Source of the DNA: Kosakonia sp. H02
GTDB lineage: Bacteria > Pseudomonadota > Gammaproteobacteria > Enterobacterales > Enterobacteriaceae
DNA: 64,000 nt
Assembly: GCA_030704225.1 (NCBI GenBank)
Contig: CP131915.1
Coordinates: 4,216,001-4,280,000, forward strand
Reading direction: 5' to 3'
Shown: in pieces, positions 38,759-47,924 of the stretch
Position numbering within the stretch: position 1 is the stretch's first letter
How the letters are laid out: each line of letters opens with the position of its first letter
Translations under genes and position numbers: made by a program
Notes under the pieces: generated by a model
What the model was told of the DNA's origin: nothing
The model's input: the letters and a program-made list of their open reading frames with translations, nothing else
Database searches by the model: none

Positions 38759-40966
38759 ATGATGAATAACAGCAAAATAAACCATGCTCCTTTGCGCAAG
38801 ACCTTGCTTGCGCTCGCCATTGGCGCTGCCGCTCACTCTGCATACGCAGCGACAACGGATAACAACACCAGTAAAACCAAAGAAGAGACCATCGTTGTTC
38901 AGTCGACAGTGGGCAGCGATTTTAAACCCGGCGGCGATGCGCTGGTGCCGGCTTACCTTGACGGCCAGGTGGCATATGGCGGGCGTCTGGGCATGCTGGG
39001 CGAACAAAAAGCGATGGATGTGCCGTTTAACGTCATCGGCTACACCTCGAAGCTGGTGCAGGATCAGCAGGCGAAAACCATCGCCGATGTGGTGAGCAAT
39101 GATGCCGGTGTCCAGGTGGGACAGGGTTACGGCAACATGGCGGAAACCTACCGTATTCGCGGTTTCGAGCTGGATGGCGACGATATGTTAATGGGCGGCC
39201 TGGCGGGAATTGTGCCGCGCCAGGTCGTCGATACCCAGATGCTCGACCGCATTGAAATCTTCAAAGGCGCGAACGCCCTGATGAATGGCGCGGCGTCATC
39301 CGGCGTCGGCGGGATGATTAACCTCGAGCCGAAACACGCTGAAGACACGCCGCTGACCCGCGTTGGCGTGGATTACTCCTCGCGTTCACAAGTGGGCGGT
39401 TCGCTGGACGTGGGTCGTCGCTATGGTGATAACAACCAGTTCGGCGTACGCGTGAACCTGCTGCATCGCGAAGGTGAAGCGACGGTGGAAGACGATAAGC
39501 GTCGTACGTCGGCGGCCTCGATTGGTCTTGATTATCGCGGCGATCGCTTACGTAGCTCGCTGGATCTCGGCTATCAGAAAAAGACCTTCCATGGCGGCTC
39601 GATGGGCTTGAATATCAGCGGCGTTGATTTTGTCCCGGATGTGCCGAGCAACAGCAAAAATTACAGCCAGAAATGGGCTTACAGCAATATCGAAAACGAA
39701 TTTGGCCTGGCGCGTGCCGAGTATGATTTGACCGATATCTGGACTGCTTATGCAGCCTTCGGCGGCCAGCACTCTCATGAAGAAGGGGTTTATGGCGCGC
39801 CGAAACTGATCAACGAAGCCGGTGATGCGACCATTGGCCGCCTCGATACCAATCGTCTCAGTGACTCCTGGAGCGGCATGGCCGGGCTGCGCGGCAACTT
39901 TGATACCGGTTTTGTCTCGCACAAAGTGAACGTTGGTTACTCTGCCAGTATCAAGCAGGACAAAATCGCCTGGCGTATGTCCTCGAATAACCCTACGGTC
40001 AATATCTACAATAACTCTGCGGTACCGATACCGGATTACACCTACGTTGGTGGCAATTACACCGATCCGCTCACCACCGGGCGCAACCGTGCGCAGGGCT
40101 GGCTGCTGAGCGATACGCTGGGCGTGCTGGACGATACGCTGCTGTTTACGGCGGGTGCGCGTTACCAGAAAGTGTGGGTTCACAGTTACAGCAACGCCAC
40201 CGGCGAGGAAGACAGGACCGCGCGCTTTATCGAAGATCGCTGGATGCCGACCTACGGCGTGGTCTACAAACCGTGGGAAGTGGTGTCGTTTTACGCCAAC
40301 CATACCGAAGCGTTGCAACCGGGCAGCACTGCACCGGAAGGGGCGGCTAACCAGTATCAAACCACCGGTATCGCGCACTCGAAACAAAACGAAGTGGGCG
40401 TGAAAACGGACTTTGGCCGCATCGGCGGCACACTGTCGCTGTTTGAAATTAAAAAACCGTCGGCCATTCAGAACAGCAGTACCAACATTTACGAACTGAG
40501 CGGCGAGCAGCGTAACCGCGGTGTCGAGCTGAGCGTGTTCGGCGAACCGATGCTGGGCCTGCGCCTGAACGGCAGCGCGACCTGGATCGATGCGGAAATG
40601 ACCAAAACCCAGGACGGCGTCAACCAGGGCAAAAAACCGATTGGTGTGGCGAGCTTCTACTCGGTGCTCGGCGCGGAGTATGACATCAAGCCGATTGAGG
40701 GTCTGACCGCCACGGCGAGGGTTAATCACACCGGTTCGCAGTACGCCAATGCCGCCAATACCAAAAAACTCGACAGCTACACGACGCTTGATTTGGGCGT
40801 GCGTTACCGCACCCACCTGAATGCCGATCAAAACGAGATGGTATGGCGCGTCGGTGTGGATAACGTCACCAACGAGAAATATTGGGCCAGCGTCGAAGAC
40901 AACGGCACGTATATTTACCAGGGTGACGGGCGCGAGCTGAAAGTGTCGATGAGTTACGATTTTTAA
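38759..40966 (+). CDS. TonB-dependent siderophore receptor (FcuA/FhuA-like)
   Basis: Outer-membrane receptor of 735 aa: signal peptide ending SAYA, TonB-box-like EETIVV at about residue 42, plug domain (FNVIGYTSKLVQDQQAKTIADV, YRIRGFELDGDDM, RIEIFKGANALMNG), then a 22-strand barrel ending in SYDF. Overall pattern is closest to hydroxamate receptors such as FcuA. ATGs at 38759 and 38762 are both possible. Iron control is suggested by the Fur-like site upstream of the preceding gene. Confidence 0.88.
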   Translation: MMNNSKINHAPLRKTLLALAIGAAAHSAYAATTDNNTSKTKEETIVVQSTVGSDFKPGGDALVPAYLDGQVAYGGRLGMLGEQKAMDVPFNVIGYTSKLVQDQQAKTIADVVSNDAGVQVGQGYGNMAETYRIRGFELDGDDMLMGGLAGIVPRQVVDTQMLDRIEIFKGANALMNGAASSGVGGMINLEPKHAEDTPLTRVGVDYSSRSQVGGSLDVGRRYGDNNQFGVRVNLLHREGEATVEDDKRRTSAASIGLDYRGDRLRSSLDLGYQKKTFHGGSMGLNISGVDFVPDVPSNSKNYSQKWAYSNIENEFGLARAEYDLTDIWTAYAAFGGQHSHEEGVYGAPKLINEAGDATIGRLDTNRLSDSWSGMAGLRGNFDTGFVSHKVNVGYSASIKQDKIAWRMSSNNPTVNIYNNSAVPIPDYTYVGGNYTDPLTTGRNRAQGWLLSDTLGVLDDTLLFTAGARYQKVWVHSYSNATGEEDRTARFIEDRWMPTYGVVYKPWEVVSFYANHTEALQPGSTAPEGAANQYQTTGIAHSKQNEVGVKTDFGRIGGTLSLFEIKKPSAIQNSSTNIYELSGEQRNRGVELSVFGEPMLGLRLNGSATWIDAEMTKTQDGVNQGKKPIGVASFYSVLGAEYDIKPIEGLTATARVNHTGSQYANAANTKKLDSYTTLDLGVRYRTHLNADQNEMVWRVGVDNVTNEKYWASVEDNGTYIYQGDGRELKVSMSYDF

Positions 40967-40978
40967 GGTTTGTGTTGT

Positions 40979-41017
40979 TTGATTGCCAGATGGCATTCGC
41001 TGCCATCTGGCAATCAA
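40979..41017 (+). terminator. 17-bp perfect hairpin after the receptor gene
   Basis: TTGATTGCCAGATGGCA pairs perfectly with its complement across loop TTCGC, 12 bases past the receptor stop. No T-run follows (ATTATT), so it may be a terminator variant, a transcript-end stabiliser or a cruciform site. Confidence 0.6.
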
Positions 41018-41088
41018 TTATTAACAACAATTGCACAGCAGATCGGTTACACTCCCGGTACACAAAATCCACATAACAGGAGGTTTAT

Positions 41089-41349
41089 ATGCTGGAAAAA
41101 CTGCGTACCCGCGAGGGGAAAAAGTTTATCTGCGCGGTGGTTATCGTGTTTCTGATTGCCGTAAGCGTGGTCTCGAAAGTGACCTTCGAGGGCGTTGAGG
41201 ATCAATACAACCTGCCGATGGAATCCTGGACTACATCCATGTTCATTATGCAGGGTGCCTGGGTCGCCATTTACAGCCTGATGTTTACCATCATTGGCTC
41301 GCTGCCCTTCGGTTTTTACTTCCTCGGCCCGAAAGACGACCGCGGTTAA
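41089..41349 (+). CDS. Small two-helix membrane protein (DUF2534-like)
   Basis: An 86-aa protein with two hydrophobic helices (FICAVVIVFLIAVSVVS and AWVAIYSLMFTIIGSLPFGF) and a charged N-terminus. It resembles the DUF2534 family of enterobacterial inner-membrane proteins as I recall it; function unknown. AGGAGG lies 8 bases before the ATG. It stands between the receptor and pheP. Confidence 0.65.
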   Translation: MLEKLRTREGKKFICAVVIVFLIAVSVVSKVTFEGVEDQYNLPMESWTTSMFIMQGAWVAIYSLMFTIIGSLPFGFYFLGPKDDRG

Positions 41350-41429
41350 TTCCCTGTCAGCCCCGCTTGCCAGCCCCCGGCGGAGATGTTAAAAGGTGCC
41401 CCTTTACGAAATCGACAAAGGGGAAGGAC

Positions 41430-42827
41430 GTGAAAAACGCGTCACAGGCCGCGGGTAGCACCACCGGGGTCGCATCGGAAGCAGGGCCGACATTACAACG
41501 GGGATTAAAAAACCGTCATATTCAGCTTATCGCCCTTGGCGGGGCGATTGGCACCGGGCTTTTTCTTGGCATTGGGCCTGCGATTCAAATGGCCGGACCG
41601 GCAGTCTTGCTGGGCTACGGCATCGCCGGAATTATCGCTTTTCTGATCATGCGCCAGCTTGGCGAAATGGTGGTCGAAGAGCCGGTTTCCGGTTCATTTT
41701 CCCATTTTGCGTATAAATACTGGGGCCCGTTCGCCGGTTTCCTCTCCGGCTGGAACTACTGGGCGATGTTCGTGCTGGTTGGCATGGCGGAACTGACCGC
41801 CGCCGGGATCTATATGCAGTACTGGTTCCCGGATGTCCCGACCTGGATTTGGGCCGCCGCGTTCTTCATCATTATTAACGCCGTCAACCTGGTCAACGTG
41901 CGCCTGTACGGCGAAACCGAGTTCTGGTTTGCGCTGATTAAAGTGCTGGCGATTATCGGCATGATTGGCTTCGGCCTGTGGATGCTGTTCACCGATCACG
42001 GCGGCGAACGCGCCAGCTTCGATAACCTCTGGCGCTACAACGGCTTTTTCGCCACCGGCTGGCACGGGCTGATCCTTTCGCTGGCGGTAATTATGTTCTC
42101 TTTCGGCGGCCTTGAACTGATTGGTATCACCGCCGCAGAAGCCAGTGAGCCGCATACCACCATCCCAAAAGCGGTAAACCAGGTCGTGTATCGCATTTTG
42201 CTGTTTTACATCGGTTCGCTGGTGGTGCTGTTAGCGCTCTATCCGTGGATTGATGTAAAAGCCAACAGCAGCCCGTTTGTTATGATTTTCCACGAACTGG
42301 ACAGCAACCTGGTGGCTTCGGCGCTGAACTTCGTCATTCTGGTGGCCTCGCTGTCGGTCTATAACAGCGGCGTCTACTCTAACAGCCGCATGCTGTTTGG
42401 CCTGTCGGTGCAGGGCAATGCGCCCGCGTTTTTGACGCGCGTCAGCCGCCGCGGAGTGCCGGTCAACTCGTTAATTCTCTCGGGCGCAATCACCTCGCTG
42501 GTGGTGCTGGTGAATTATCTTCTGCCGCAGAAAGCCTTTGGTATGCTGATGGCGTTAGTGGTTGCGACCTTGCTGCTTAACTGGATCATGATTTCGCTCG
42601 CGCACCTGAAATTCCGCGCAGCGATGCGCCGTAAAGGGCGCGATCCGCAGTTTAAGGCGCTGATTTTCCCGGCGGGCAACTACCTGTGCATCGGCTTTAT
42701 GATGTTCATTCTGGTATTGATGTACTCAATGGACGATATGCGTCTGTCGGCGCTGCTGTTACCGGTGTGGATTGTGTTCCTGTTTGTCGCCTTTAAGCTG
42801 CTGCGCCGCGCGCCGAAACGCGCGTAA
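41430..42827 (+). CDS. pheP: Phenylalanine-specific permease PheP
   Basis: APC-family proton/phenylalanine symporter of 465 aa with 12 helices, nearly identical to E. coli PheP over long stretches (LIALGGAIGTGLFLGIGPAI, GFLSGWNYWAMFVLVGMAEL). The GTG at 41430 is chosen as start: GGGGAAGG lies upstream and it matches the E. coli N-terminus (KNAS); an ATG at 41367 would add 21 unrelated residues. Confidence 0.95.
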   Translation: MKNASQAAGSTTGVASEAGPTLQRGLKNRHIQLIALGGAIGTGLFLGIGPAIQMAGPAVLLGYGIAGIIAFLIMRQLGEMVVEEPVSGSFSHFAYKYWGPFAGFLSGWNYWAMFVLVGMAELTAAGIYMQYWFPDVPTWIWAAAFFIIINAVNLVNVRLYGETEFWFALIKVLAIIGMIGFGLWMLFTDHGGERASFDNLWRYNGFFATGWHGLILSLAVIMFSFGGLELIGITAAEASEPHTTIPKAVNQVVYRILLFYIGSLVVLLALYPWIDVKANSSPFVMIFHELDSNLVASALNFVILVASLSVYNSGVYSNSRMLFGLSVQGNAPAFLTRVSRRGVPVNSLILSGAITSLVVLVNYLLPQKAFGMLMALVVATLLLNWIMISLAHLKFRAAMRRKGRDPQFKALIFPAGNYLCIGFMMFILVLMYSMDDMRLSALLLPVWIVFLFVAFKLLRRAPKRA

Positions 42828-42839
42828 AAGCACCATTAT

Positions 42840-42859
42840 GCCAGCCCCTCGGGGCTGGC
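42840..42859. terminator. Stem-loop between convergent pheP and MFS gene
   Basis: Perfect 9-bp stem GCCAGCCCC / GGGGCTGGC with a 2-base loop and no T-run; shared 3' end of two convergent genes. Confidence 0.55.
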
Positions 42860-42866
42860 TCTGTTA

Positions 42867-44291
42867 TCAGGCGTTCTGTGAGCAGCAGGGCGCTAACTGC
42901 TGGCGGGCGCAAATGGCCGCGGCGGCAAGCGCCAGCATCATCACCACTTCTGTTACCAGAAACCCACTGAGCGCCACGCTGTAGTTGCCTTGCGATCGCG
43001 CCACCAGATGCATAAAAAACCCGCCAAGCACTGCCGGGCCAAGGCCGAGCGTCGCCTGTTGCAATGTGCTGAGCAGCGCACTGCCAGCGCCTGCATCCTG
43101 GGGCGTGATATCGCGCATGCCGATGCGGTAGAAACTGTTGACGATCAGCGCCTGGCCGTAGCCAATTAACGCCGTTGATGGTGCCAGTGCCAGTGCGCCG
43201 ATGCTGCGCCCGGAGAGTTGCAGCGTCACAATCAAAGCCAGCAAACCCGCCACCTGAATTGCCAGCCCGGCCAGCAAAATGGTGCGCATGTTGTAGCGGG
43301 CAATCAGTTTTGGCGCATACCACGCCGAGACAAAATAGGCGACGCCAAGGGCAATAAAACTGTTGCCGGACTGGTACGGCGTCATGCCCATTCCCGCCTG
43401 TAACGTGAGCGCCATGCAGAACATAAAGCCGGACCAGGCGCTGAAAAAGAGCAGGGCAATCAGCAAACCAAAGCGGATACTGTGCAGCCTGAGCAGGCGC
43501 GGCGGCAGCAATGGCATCAACCCGTTGCGCTGTTGCTTAAGGGCGCTGGAGCGCATCCATAATGCCAGCGGGAACAGCGCCAGCAACGCCGCTTTTGTTT
43601 CCCACGGCCAGTGCAAATCCGGGCCAAGCGCCAGCGGGAACAGCAGGCAGCAGAGGATCAGCGCCAGCGCCGTGGTGCCCTGCCAGTCAATACGCGTGCG
43701 CTTTTCGCTGCGGGTTTCCGGCACATAGCGGCGGCTCAGTACCAGCACCAGCAGACAAATGGGGACATTGATAAAAAAGGCGTTCCGCCAGCCTAAACCT
43801 GCGATATCTGCCGACACCAGCCAGCCTCCGCCCATCTGACCGATAATAAACGCCACGCCGCCAACGCCGCCGTACAGGCTGATGGCGCGCGCATGCGCCG
43901 TGCCTTTTAACGTGACATGTAAGGTGGCTAAGATTTGCGGCACAATCAGCGCCGCGCCCATGCCCTGCAAGGTTCGCGCGGCAAGCAGGGCGGAAATGGA
44001 GTTGGCCAGGCCGCAGAGCAGCGAGGCAAACCCAAACAGCACCACACCCCATAAGAACACGCGCCTGCGCCCGAAGTTATCGCCCAGCTTGCTGCCCATC
44101 GCCAGACAGACGGCAAACGCGACACCGTAGAGCGCGACAATCAACGCTAACTGGGTGGCAGAGGTGTGGAGCGACAGGGTGATGGAATCGAGTGCGACAT
44201 TGGTGATTGAGGTGTCAATAAGCGGCAGCATCTGCCCGGTAAGCAGCAAAATCAGGCCCGCCCGGCCCGGAGAAACAGCAGACGTATTCAT
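42867..44291 (-). CDS. MFS drug-efflux-type transporter (14 TM)
   Basis: Major facilitator of the DHA2 (EmrB/QacA) family, 474 aa. Motif C-like and motif A-like segments are visible (GSKLGDNFGRRRVFLWG). About 14 hydrophobic helices are predicted. Divergent from an XRE-type regulator with a shared palindromic operator. Substrate unknown. Confidence 0.87.
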   Translation of the reverse strand: MNTSAVSPGRAGLILLLTGQMLPLIDTSITNVALDSITLSLHTSATQLALIVALYGVAFAVCLAMGSKLGDNFGRRRVFLWGVVLFGFASLLCGLANSISALLAARTLQGMGAALIVPQILATLHVTLKGTAHARAISLYGGVGGVAFIIGQMGGGWLVSADIAGLGWRNAFFINVPICLLVLVLSRRYVPETRSEKRTRIDWQGTTALALILCCLLFPLALGPDLHWPWETKAALLALFPLALWMRSSALKQQRNGLMPLLPPRLLRLHSIRFGLLIALLFFSAWSGFMFCMALTLQAGMGMTPYQSGNSFIALGVAYFVSAWYAPKLIARYNMRTILLAGLAIQVAGLLALIVTLQLSGRSIGALALAPSTALIGYGQALIVNSFYRIGMRDITPQDAGAGSALLSTLQQATLGLGPAVLGGFFMHLVARSQGNYSVALSGFLVTEVVMMLALAAAAICARQQLAPCCSQNA

Positions 44292-44349
44292 GGTAACTCC
44301 ATTGCGTCATTCATCGGATGGACGTAGCATCGCCTAAGGGAAAAACGGG

Positions 44350-44373
44350 TACCAGTTCTTACGTATACTGGTA
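44350..44373. promoter_or_regulatory. Operator candidate in the MFS/XRE divergent promoter
   Basis: Perfect 7-bp inverted repeat TACCAGT / ACTGGTA with a 10-base spacer, centred between the two divergent genes. It is the likely binding site of the adjacent regulator. Confidence 0.6.
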
Positions 44374-44398
44374 CTGGCACTACCATGCTGGGGGTTTT

Positions 44399-45271
44399 AT
44401 GACGTTGATGGTCGAAAAGCAGGCAGAACTGGTGATCCTGGATGAGAACCGCAAACAGCTTGGCGCCTTTTTGCGCGCGAGGCGGGAAAGCCTTGATCCA
44501 CAGCGCTTAGGGTTGCCGCGCAGCGGGCGTCGGCGCACGCCGGGTTTGCGCCGCGAAGAAGTAGCGCTGCTGGCGGATGTTGGCGTGACCTGGTACACCT
44601 GGCTGGAGCAGGGAAGGGATGTGAACCCCTCTGCTAACGTGTTACAGGCGATTGCCAGCGCCTTGCAGTGCTCGCCGACCGAAACGCGTCACCTGTTTTT
44701 ACTTGCCGGTTTGACACCCGCCGAGGCGTTAAATCTTCCGCAGTGTGAAGGGATCAGCGAAGGAACGCGCCGCCTGCTGGACAGCCTGCTGCCGCACCCG
44801 GCCAGTATCCAGAAGCCCAATTTCGATATTGTGGCGTGGAACGTAGCATTTGAACGCCTGATGGGTGTGAAATTTGGCGAAATCCCCGAAGAAGAGCGCA
44901 ACTGCATCTATCTGTATCTGACGCATCCGCAATGGCGCAGCCGTCTTGGTTACGATGATTGCGTGCTGCATACGTTTGTGGCCTATTTCCGCGCGGCCAT
45001 GGCCGAGCACCGGGGCGATGCGAAGTGGGAAGCGAAGCTGGCGCGGTTTTGTGCTGCATCAGCCGAATTTGAAGCCCTGTGGCATAAACACTATGACGTG
45101 CGCGGCGTGGAAAATAAGGTGAAATGCTTTACCCATCCGCAACTTGGTGAGTTTTCATTACAGCAGATGTACTGGTTTTCCGCGCCGCGCAACGGCTCGC
45201 GGCTGCTGGTCTATATGCCGGTGGATGCGCAGGGCGAGCAGGCGCTGAAGTGGCTTGCGGATAACGCTTAA
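44399..45271 (+). CDS. XRE-family regulator with MmyB-like ligand-binding domain
   Basis: A 290-aa regulator: N-terminal HTH ([20 protein letters not shown] then [15 protein letters not shown]) and a C-terminal PAS-like MmyB ligand-binding domain ([16 protein letters not shown]). The start MTLMVEK at 44399 is chosen because upstream codons run through the operator. It likely controls the divergent MFS gene. Its stop overlaps the end of convergent ybdF by 3-4 bases. Confidence 0.87.
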   Translation: MTLMVEKQAELVILDENRKQLGAFLRARRESLDPQRLGLPRSGRRRTPGLRREEVALLADVGVTWYTWLEQGRDVNPSANVLQAIASALQCSPTETRHLFLLAGLTPAEALNLPQCEGISEGTRRLLDSLLPHPASIQKPNFDIVAWNVAFERLMGVKFGEIPEEERNCIYLYLTHPQWRSRLGYDDCVLHTFVAYFRAAMAEHRGDAKWEAKLARFCAASAEFEALWHKHYDVRGVENKVKCFTHPQLGEFSLQQMYWFSAPRNGSRLLVYMPVDAQGEQALKWLADNA

Positions 45272-45633
45272 GGGCGCAGGCGTTTTTGATCTTTGCGTGC
45301 CAGGCCGTCCACCACGCGATCCCAGGAGTGCTGGATAAGCGATACAAGCAGCGATTCATCAATCTCGTCGCCGGCAAAAACCGAAATCCAGTGCTTTTTA
45401 TTCATGTGATACCCCGGCTCAATGCTGGGGTAAATTTGCTGGTCAAGCAGAGATTTTTGCGGCTCGGCTTTTAGCGTCACCATTGGCCTGCCGTGCGCGG
45501 TGGTCGTCATCATGAAAATCTTGCCGCACACTTTGAAAACGTCGTGCTCCGGGCCAAACGGCCAGCAATGTTCGGTAAAGGGTAGCGTCAGCGCAATGCG
45601 ATGGGCGCTTTCTTGCAAGGTTTTACTGTCCAT
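45268..45633 (-). CDS. ybdF: YbdF, MmcQ/YjbR-family protein
   Basis: A 121-aa protein of the MmcQ/YjbR (DUF419) double-wing family with [19 protein letters not shown] and [14 protein letters not shown]. The start MDSKTLQ at 45633 overlaps the end of ramR by 11 bases, so ramR-ybdF is probably one transcript. Function unknown. In Salmonella, ybdF also sits beside ramR. Confidence 0.85.
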   Translation of the reverse strand: MDSKTLQESAHRIALTLPFTEHCWPFGPEHDVFKVCGKIFMMTTTAHGRPMVTLKAEPQKSLLDQQIYPSIEPGYHMNKKHWISVFAGDEIDESLLVSLIQHSWDRVVDGLARKDQKRLRP

Positions 45634-46213
45634 TATTTTCTTTACCAGCCAGCGCACGCCACATTGCTTCAAAACCCAGGCGCTTGATCTCTTTGGTGCG
45701 CGCGGGATCGCGACCGGCAAAGGTAATGGTGGTATCGGCCATCGACAGGAAGATAGCATCGCCAAAGGGCGAGAATTCATCGGAAAGAAAAATCGGCAGC
45801 ACCGAGCGGTGGCACAGCTCATGCAGCTCGGGAAAAATATCGGTTACTCGCTGTTTGGTTTCTGCGGTCAGTTTTTCGCTGACGGCAATCTGGCGCACCG
45901 CGTGGTGGCCGTTGGGGTGGCGGATCCCCCAGTCAATGTAGCTGTCCCAAATAGAGTGAGTATGCTCTTTCGGATCGGTAGTCGAACGATCGAGATTCTC
46001 CAGCATGGTGCCGCAGAGATCGGTTTTCAAATGCAGATACAGGGCGTTCAGCAGATCGTCTTTGGTGGCGAAGTAACGAAACAGCGTCCCTTCCGCAACC
46101 CCCGCATTGCGGGCGATGACCGCGGTTGAGGCGGCGATCCCCGCCTGGGCGATGGCTTTGGTTGCCGCTTCCAGTAACGCCAGTTTTTTATCTTCACTCT
46201 TTGGACGAGCCAC
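45623..46213 (-). CDS. ramR: TetR-family repressor RamR
   Basis: TetR regulator of 196 aa: N-terminal HTH ([24 protein letters not shown] with short separations) and a C-terminal ligand pocket. Identified as RamR by position, divergent from romA-ramA. The GTG at 46213 ([10 protein letters not shown]) is preferred because GGGGGAA lies upstream; the open frame to 46285 adds unrelated residues. In Klebsiella and Salmonella it represses ramA, and its inactivation raises efflux and multidrug tolerance. Confidence 0.87.
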   Translation of the reverse strand: MARPKSEDKKLALLEAATKAIAQAGIAASTAVIARNAGVAEGTLFRYFATKDDLLNALYLHLKTDLCGTMLENLDRSTTDPKEHTHSIWDSYIDWGIRHPNGHHAVRQIAVSEKLTAETKQRVTDIFPELHELCHRSVLPIFLSDEFSPFGDAIFLSMADTTITFAGRDPARTKEIKRLGFEAMWRALAGKENNGQ

Positions 46214-46301
46214 TACGTTGTTCCCCCTTTTACAAAAACCACGATTGAACCATGCCCTCTGAGGCGCTGCAACGTCGAATGTCAAAGATTGAAAATTCGT
46301 C

Positions 46302-46347
46302 TTGACGGTTTGACGCTGGTTTCTATAATGTGTGCTTACTCACTCAT
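46302..46347 (+). promoter_or_regulatory. romA-ramA promoter with RamR operator
   Basis: TTGACG (46302-46307), 16 bases, TATAAT (46324-46329). Overlapping and just past the -10 is ATGTGTG-CTTACT-CACTCAT (46328-46347), a near-perfect inverted repeat of the kind recognised by RamR. Repressor binding there would block the promoter. Confidence 0.8.
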
Positions 46348-46404
46348 AATCAAGATCAATGAGTATCATCTCAACGGAAGGGATCGATTTAATCGGGTCA
46401 GGAT

Positions 46405-47505
46405 ATGAAACCTCTTATTATCAGCGTGGTTCTTGTTATGCTCGTTGTGTCTGCTGCAAGTTTACCCTTTGTTCTGAATGCTGGTTTCGGCCAGGCCCCG
46501 CAGGGCGAACAGCTCAGCGAAGTCGAAAAATCACCCAACTACCGTGACGGCAAGTTTCATAACGCATTACCCACGCCGGGCTTTACCGGCAAGAAAAATA
46601 TGCTGGCGGCATGGTGGGAATTCCTGGTCACGAAACGTGAAAATGCCCGCCCGCAACAGCCGCTGCCGCAGATAGCAACCGACCTTGCCAGTTTGCCGCT
46701 CGGCGAGGATGCGCTGGTGTGGATGGGACACTCATCCTGGTATCTGCAACTGGCGGGCAAACGTATTCTTATCGATCCGGTGCTGAGTAACTACGCCGCG
46801 CCGTTCTCCTTTCTCAATAAAGCCTTTGCCGGAAATGATGTCTGGACGGCAGAAAGCATGCCGGAGATCGATCTGCTGATTATCTCCCACGATCATTACG
46901 ACCACCTGGACTACGCCACCATCAGGGCGCTGATGCCGAAGGTAAAACAAGTGATTACGCCGCTTGGCGTGGGTTCACATTTGCGCTACTGGGGGATGGA
47001 TCCGGCGATTGTTCACGAAGCGGACTGGCAGCAAAAAGTGCCGGTTAGCGAAAGCCTGGCGGTGCATGTGCTGCCCGCACGCCACTTTTCCGGGCGCGGT
47101 TTGAAACGTAACCAGACGCTGTGGGCGAGTTTTATGTTTGTCACCGGCCAGCGCAAGGTTTACTACAGCGGGGACAGCGGCTATGGCCCGCATTTCAGGG
47201 CTATCGGCGAGCAATTTGGCCCGGTCGATCTCGCCATTATGGAAAACGGACAGTACGACGAGGACTGGAAATACATTCATATGATGCCAGAGCAGACCGC
47301 GCTGGCGGCGCAGGAACTTAACGCACGCGCGGTGCTGCCGGGCCACGCGGGGCGTTTTGTGTTGGCAAAACACACCTGGGACGATCCGTACAAACGGCTG
47401 GCGGCAGCAAGCCGGGATAAAGATTTTCGCTTACTGACACCGAAACTGGGCGAACCGGTTTTTGCGGCTGACATTGCGCAAGAATTCAGCGCCTGGTGGG
47501 AATAA
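46405..47505 (+). CDS. romA: RomA, metallo-beta-lactamase-fold hydrolase
   Basis: MBL-fold protein (UlaG/NAPE-PLD-like) of 366 aa with an N-terminal hydrophobic anchor or signal (residues 4-21). Metal-binding HxHxDH is intact in SHDHYDHLD (residues 162-167), with further ligands in GDSGYGPHF and LPGHAGRF. romA precedes ramA in Klebsiella and Enterobacter, where the pair reduces outer-membrane protein expression and drug susceptibility; its enzymatic substrate is unknown. Confidence 0.88.
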   Translation: MKPLIISVVLVMLVVSAASLPFVLNAGFGQAPQGEQLSEVEKSPNYRDGKFHNALPTPGFTGKKNMLAAWWEFLVTKRENARPQQPLPQIATDLASLPLGEDALVWMGHSSWYLQLAGKRILIDPVLSNYAAPFSFLNKAFAGNDVWTAESMPEIDLLIISHDHYDHLDYATIRALMPKVKQVITPLGVGSHLRYWGMDPAIVHEADWQQKVPVSESLAVHVLPARHFSGRGLKRNQTLWASFMFVTGQRKVYYSGDSGYGPHFRAIGEQFGPVDLAIMENGQYDEDWKYIHMMPEQTALAAQELNARAVLPGHAGRFVLAKHTWDDPYKRLAAASRDKDFRLLTPKLGEPVFAADIAQEFSAWWE

Positions 47506-47543
47506 ACCCGTTTAACAATCGAAGAGCAGAGGGAGATCGCAGT

Positions 47544-47885
47544 ATGAATATTTCCGCTCAGGTTATCGACACCATCGTCGAGTGGATCGACGACAATCTC
47601 CATCAACCATTACGTATTGATGATATTGCAGCGCATGCGGGCTATTCCAAATGGCACCTGCAACGGCTTTTCTTGCAATACAAAGGTGAAAGCCTTGGCC
47701 GCTATATTCGCACGCGGAAGTTGTCGCTCGCCGCGCAGGATTTACGCACCACGAATCAGAAGGTTTACGATATCTGCCTGAAGTATGGCTTTGATTCGCA
47801 ACAAACTTTCACTCGCATCTTTACCCGCACATTTAATCAGCCGCCGGGAGCCTATCGGCGAGAAAATTATCAACACACACATTGA
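47544..47885 (+). CDS. ramA: RamA, AraC/XylS-family activator
   Basis: A 113-aa MarA/SoxS-type activator consisting of two HTH motifs only (RIDDIAAHAGYSKWHLQRLF and VYDICLKYGFDSQQTFTRIF). It activates acrAB-tolC and related genes. The sequence is very close to Klebsiella and Salmonella RamA. The ATG at 47544 is preceded by AGGGAG. It lies 38 bases after romA, with which it shares the RamR-controlled promoter; a local ramA promoter cannot be excluded. Confidence 0.95.
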   Translation: MNISAQVIDTIVEWIDDNLHQPLRIDDIAAHAGYSKWHLQRLFLQYKGESLGRYIRTRKLSLAAQDLRTTNQKVYDICLKYGFDSQQTFTRIFTRTFNQPPGAYRRENYQHTH

Positions 47886-47901
47886 TAGATACAATGTGAG
47901 A

Positions 47902-47924
47902 AACCGGCGCAACGCCGGTTTTTT
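47902..47924 (+). terminator. ramA terminator
   Basis: Perfect 8-bp stem AACCGGCG / CGCCGGTT with loop CAA and T-run TTTTTT; it abuts the end of convergent yfeD. Confidence 0.88.

Noticed and set aside
39548..41017. 489-codon open frame antisense to the TonB receptor
   Set aside because: Same type of shadow; the receptor strand has signal peptide, plug and barrel features throughout.
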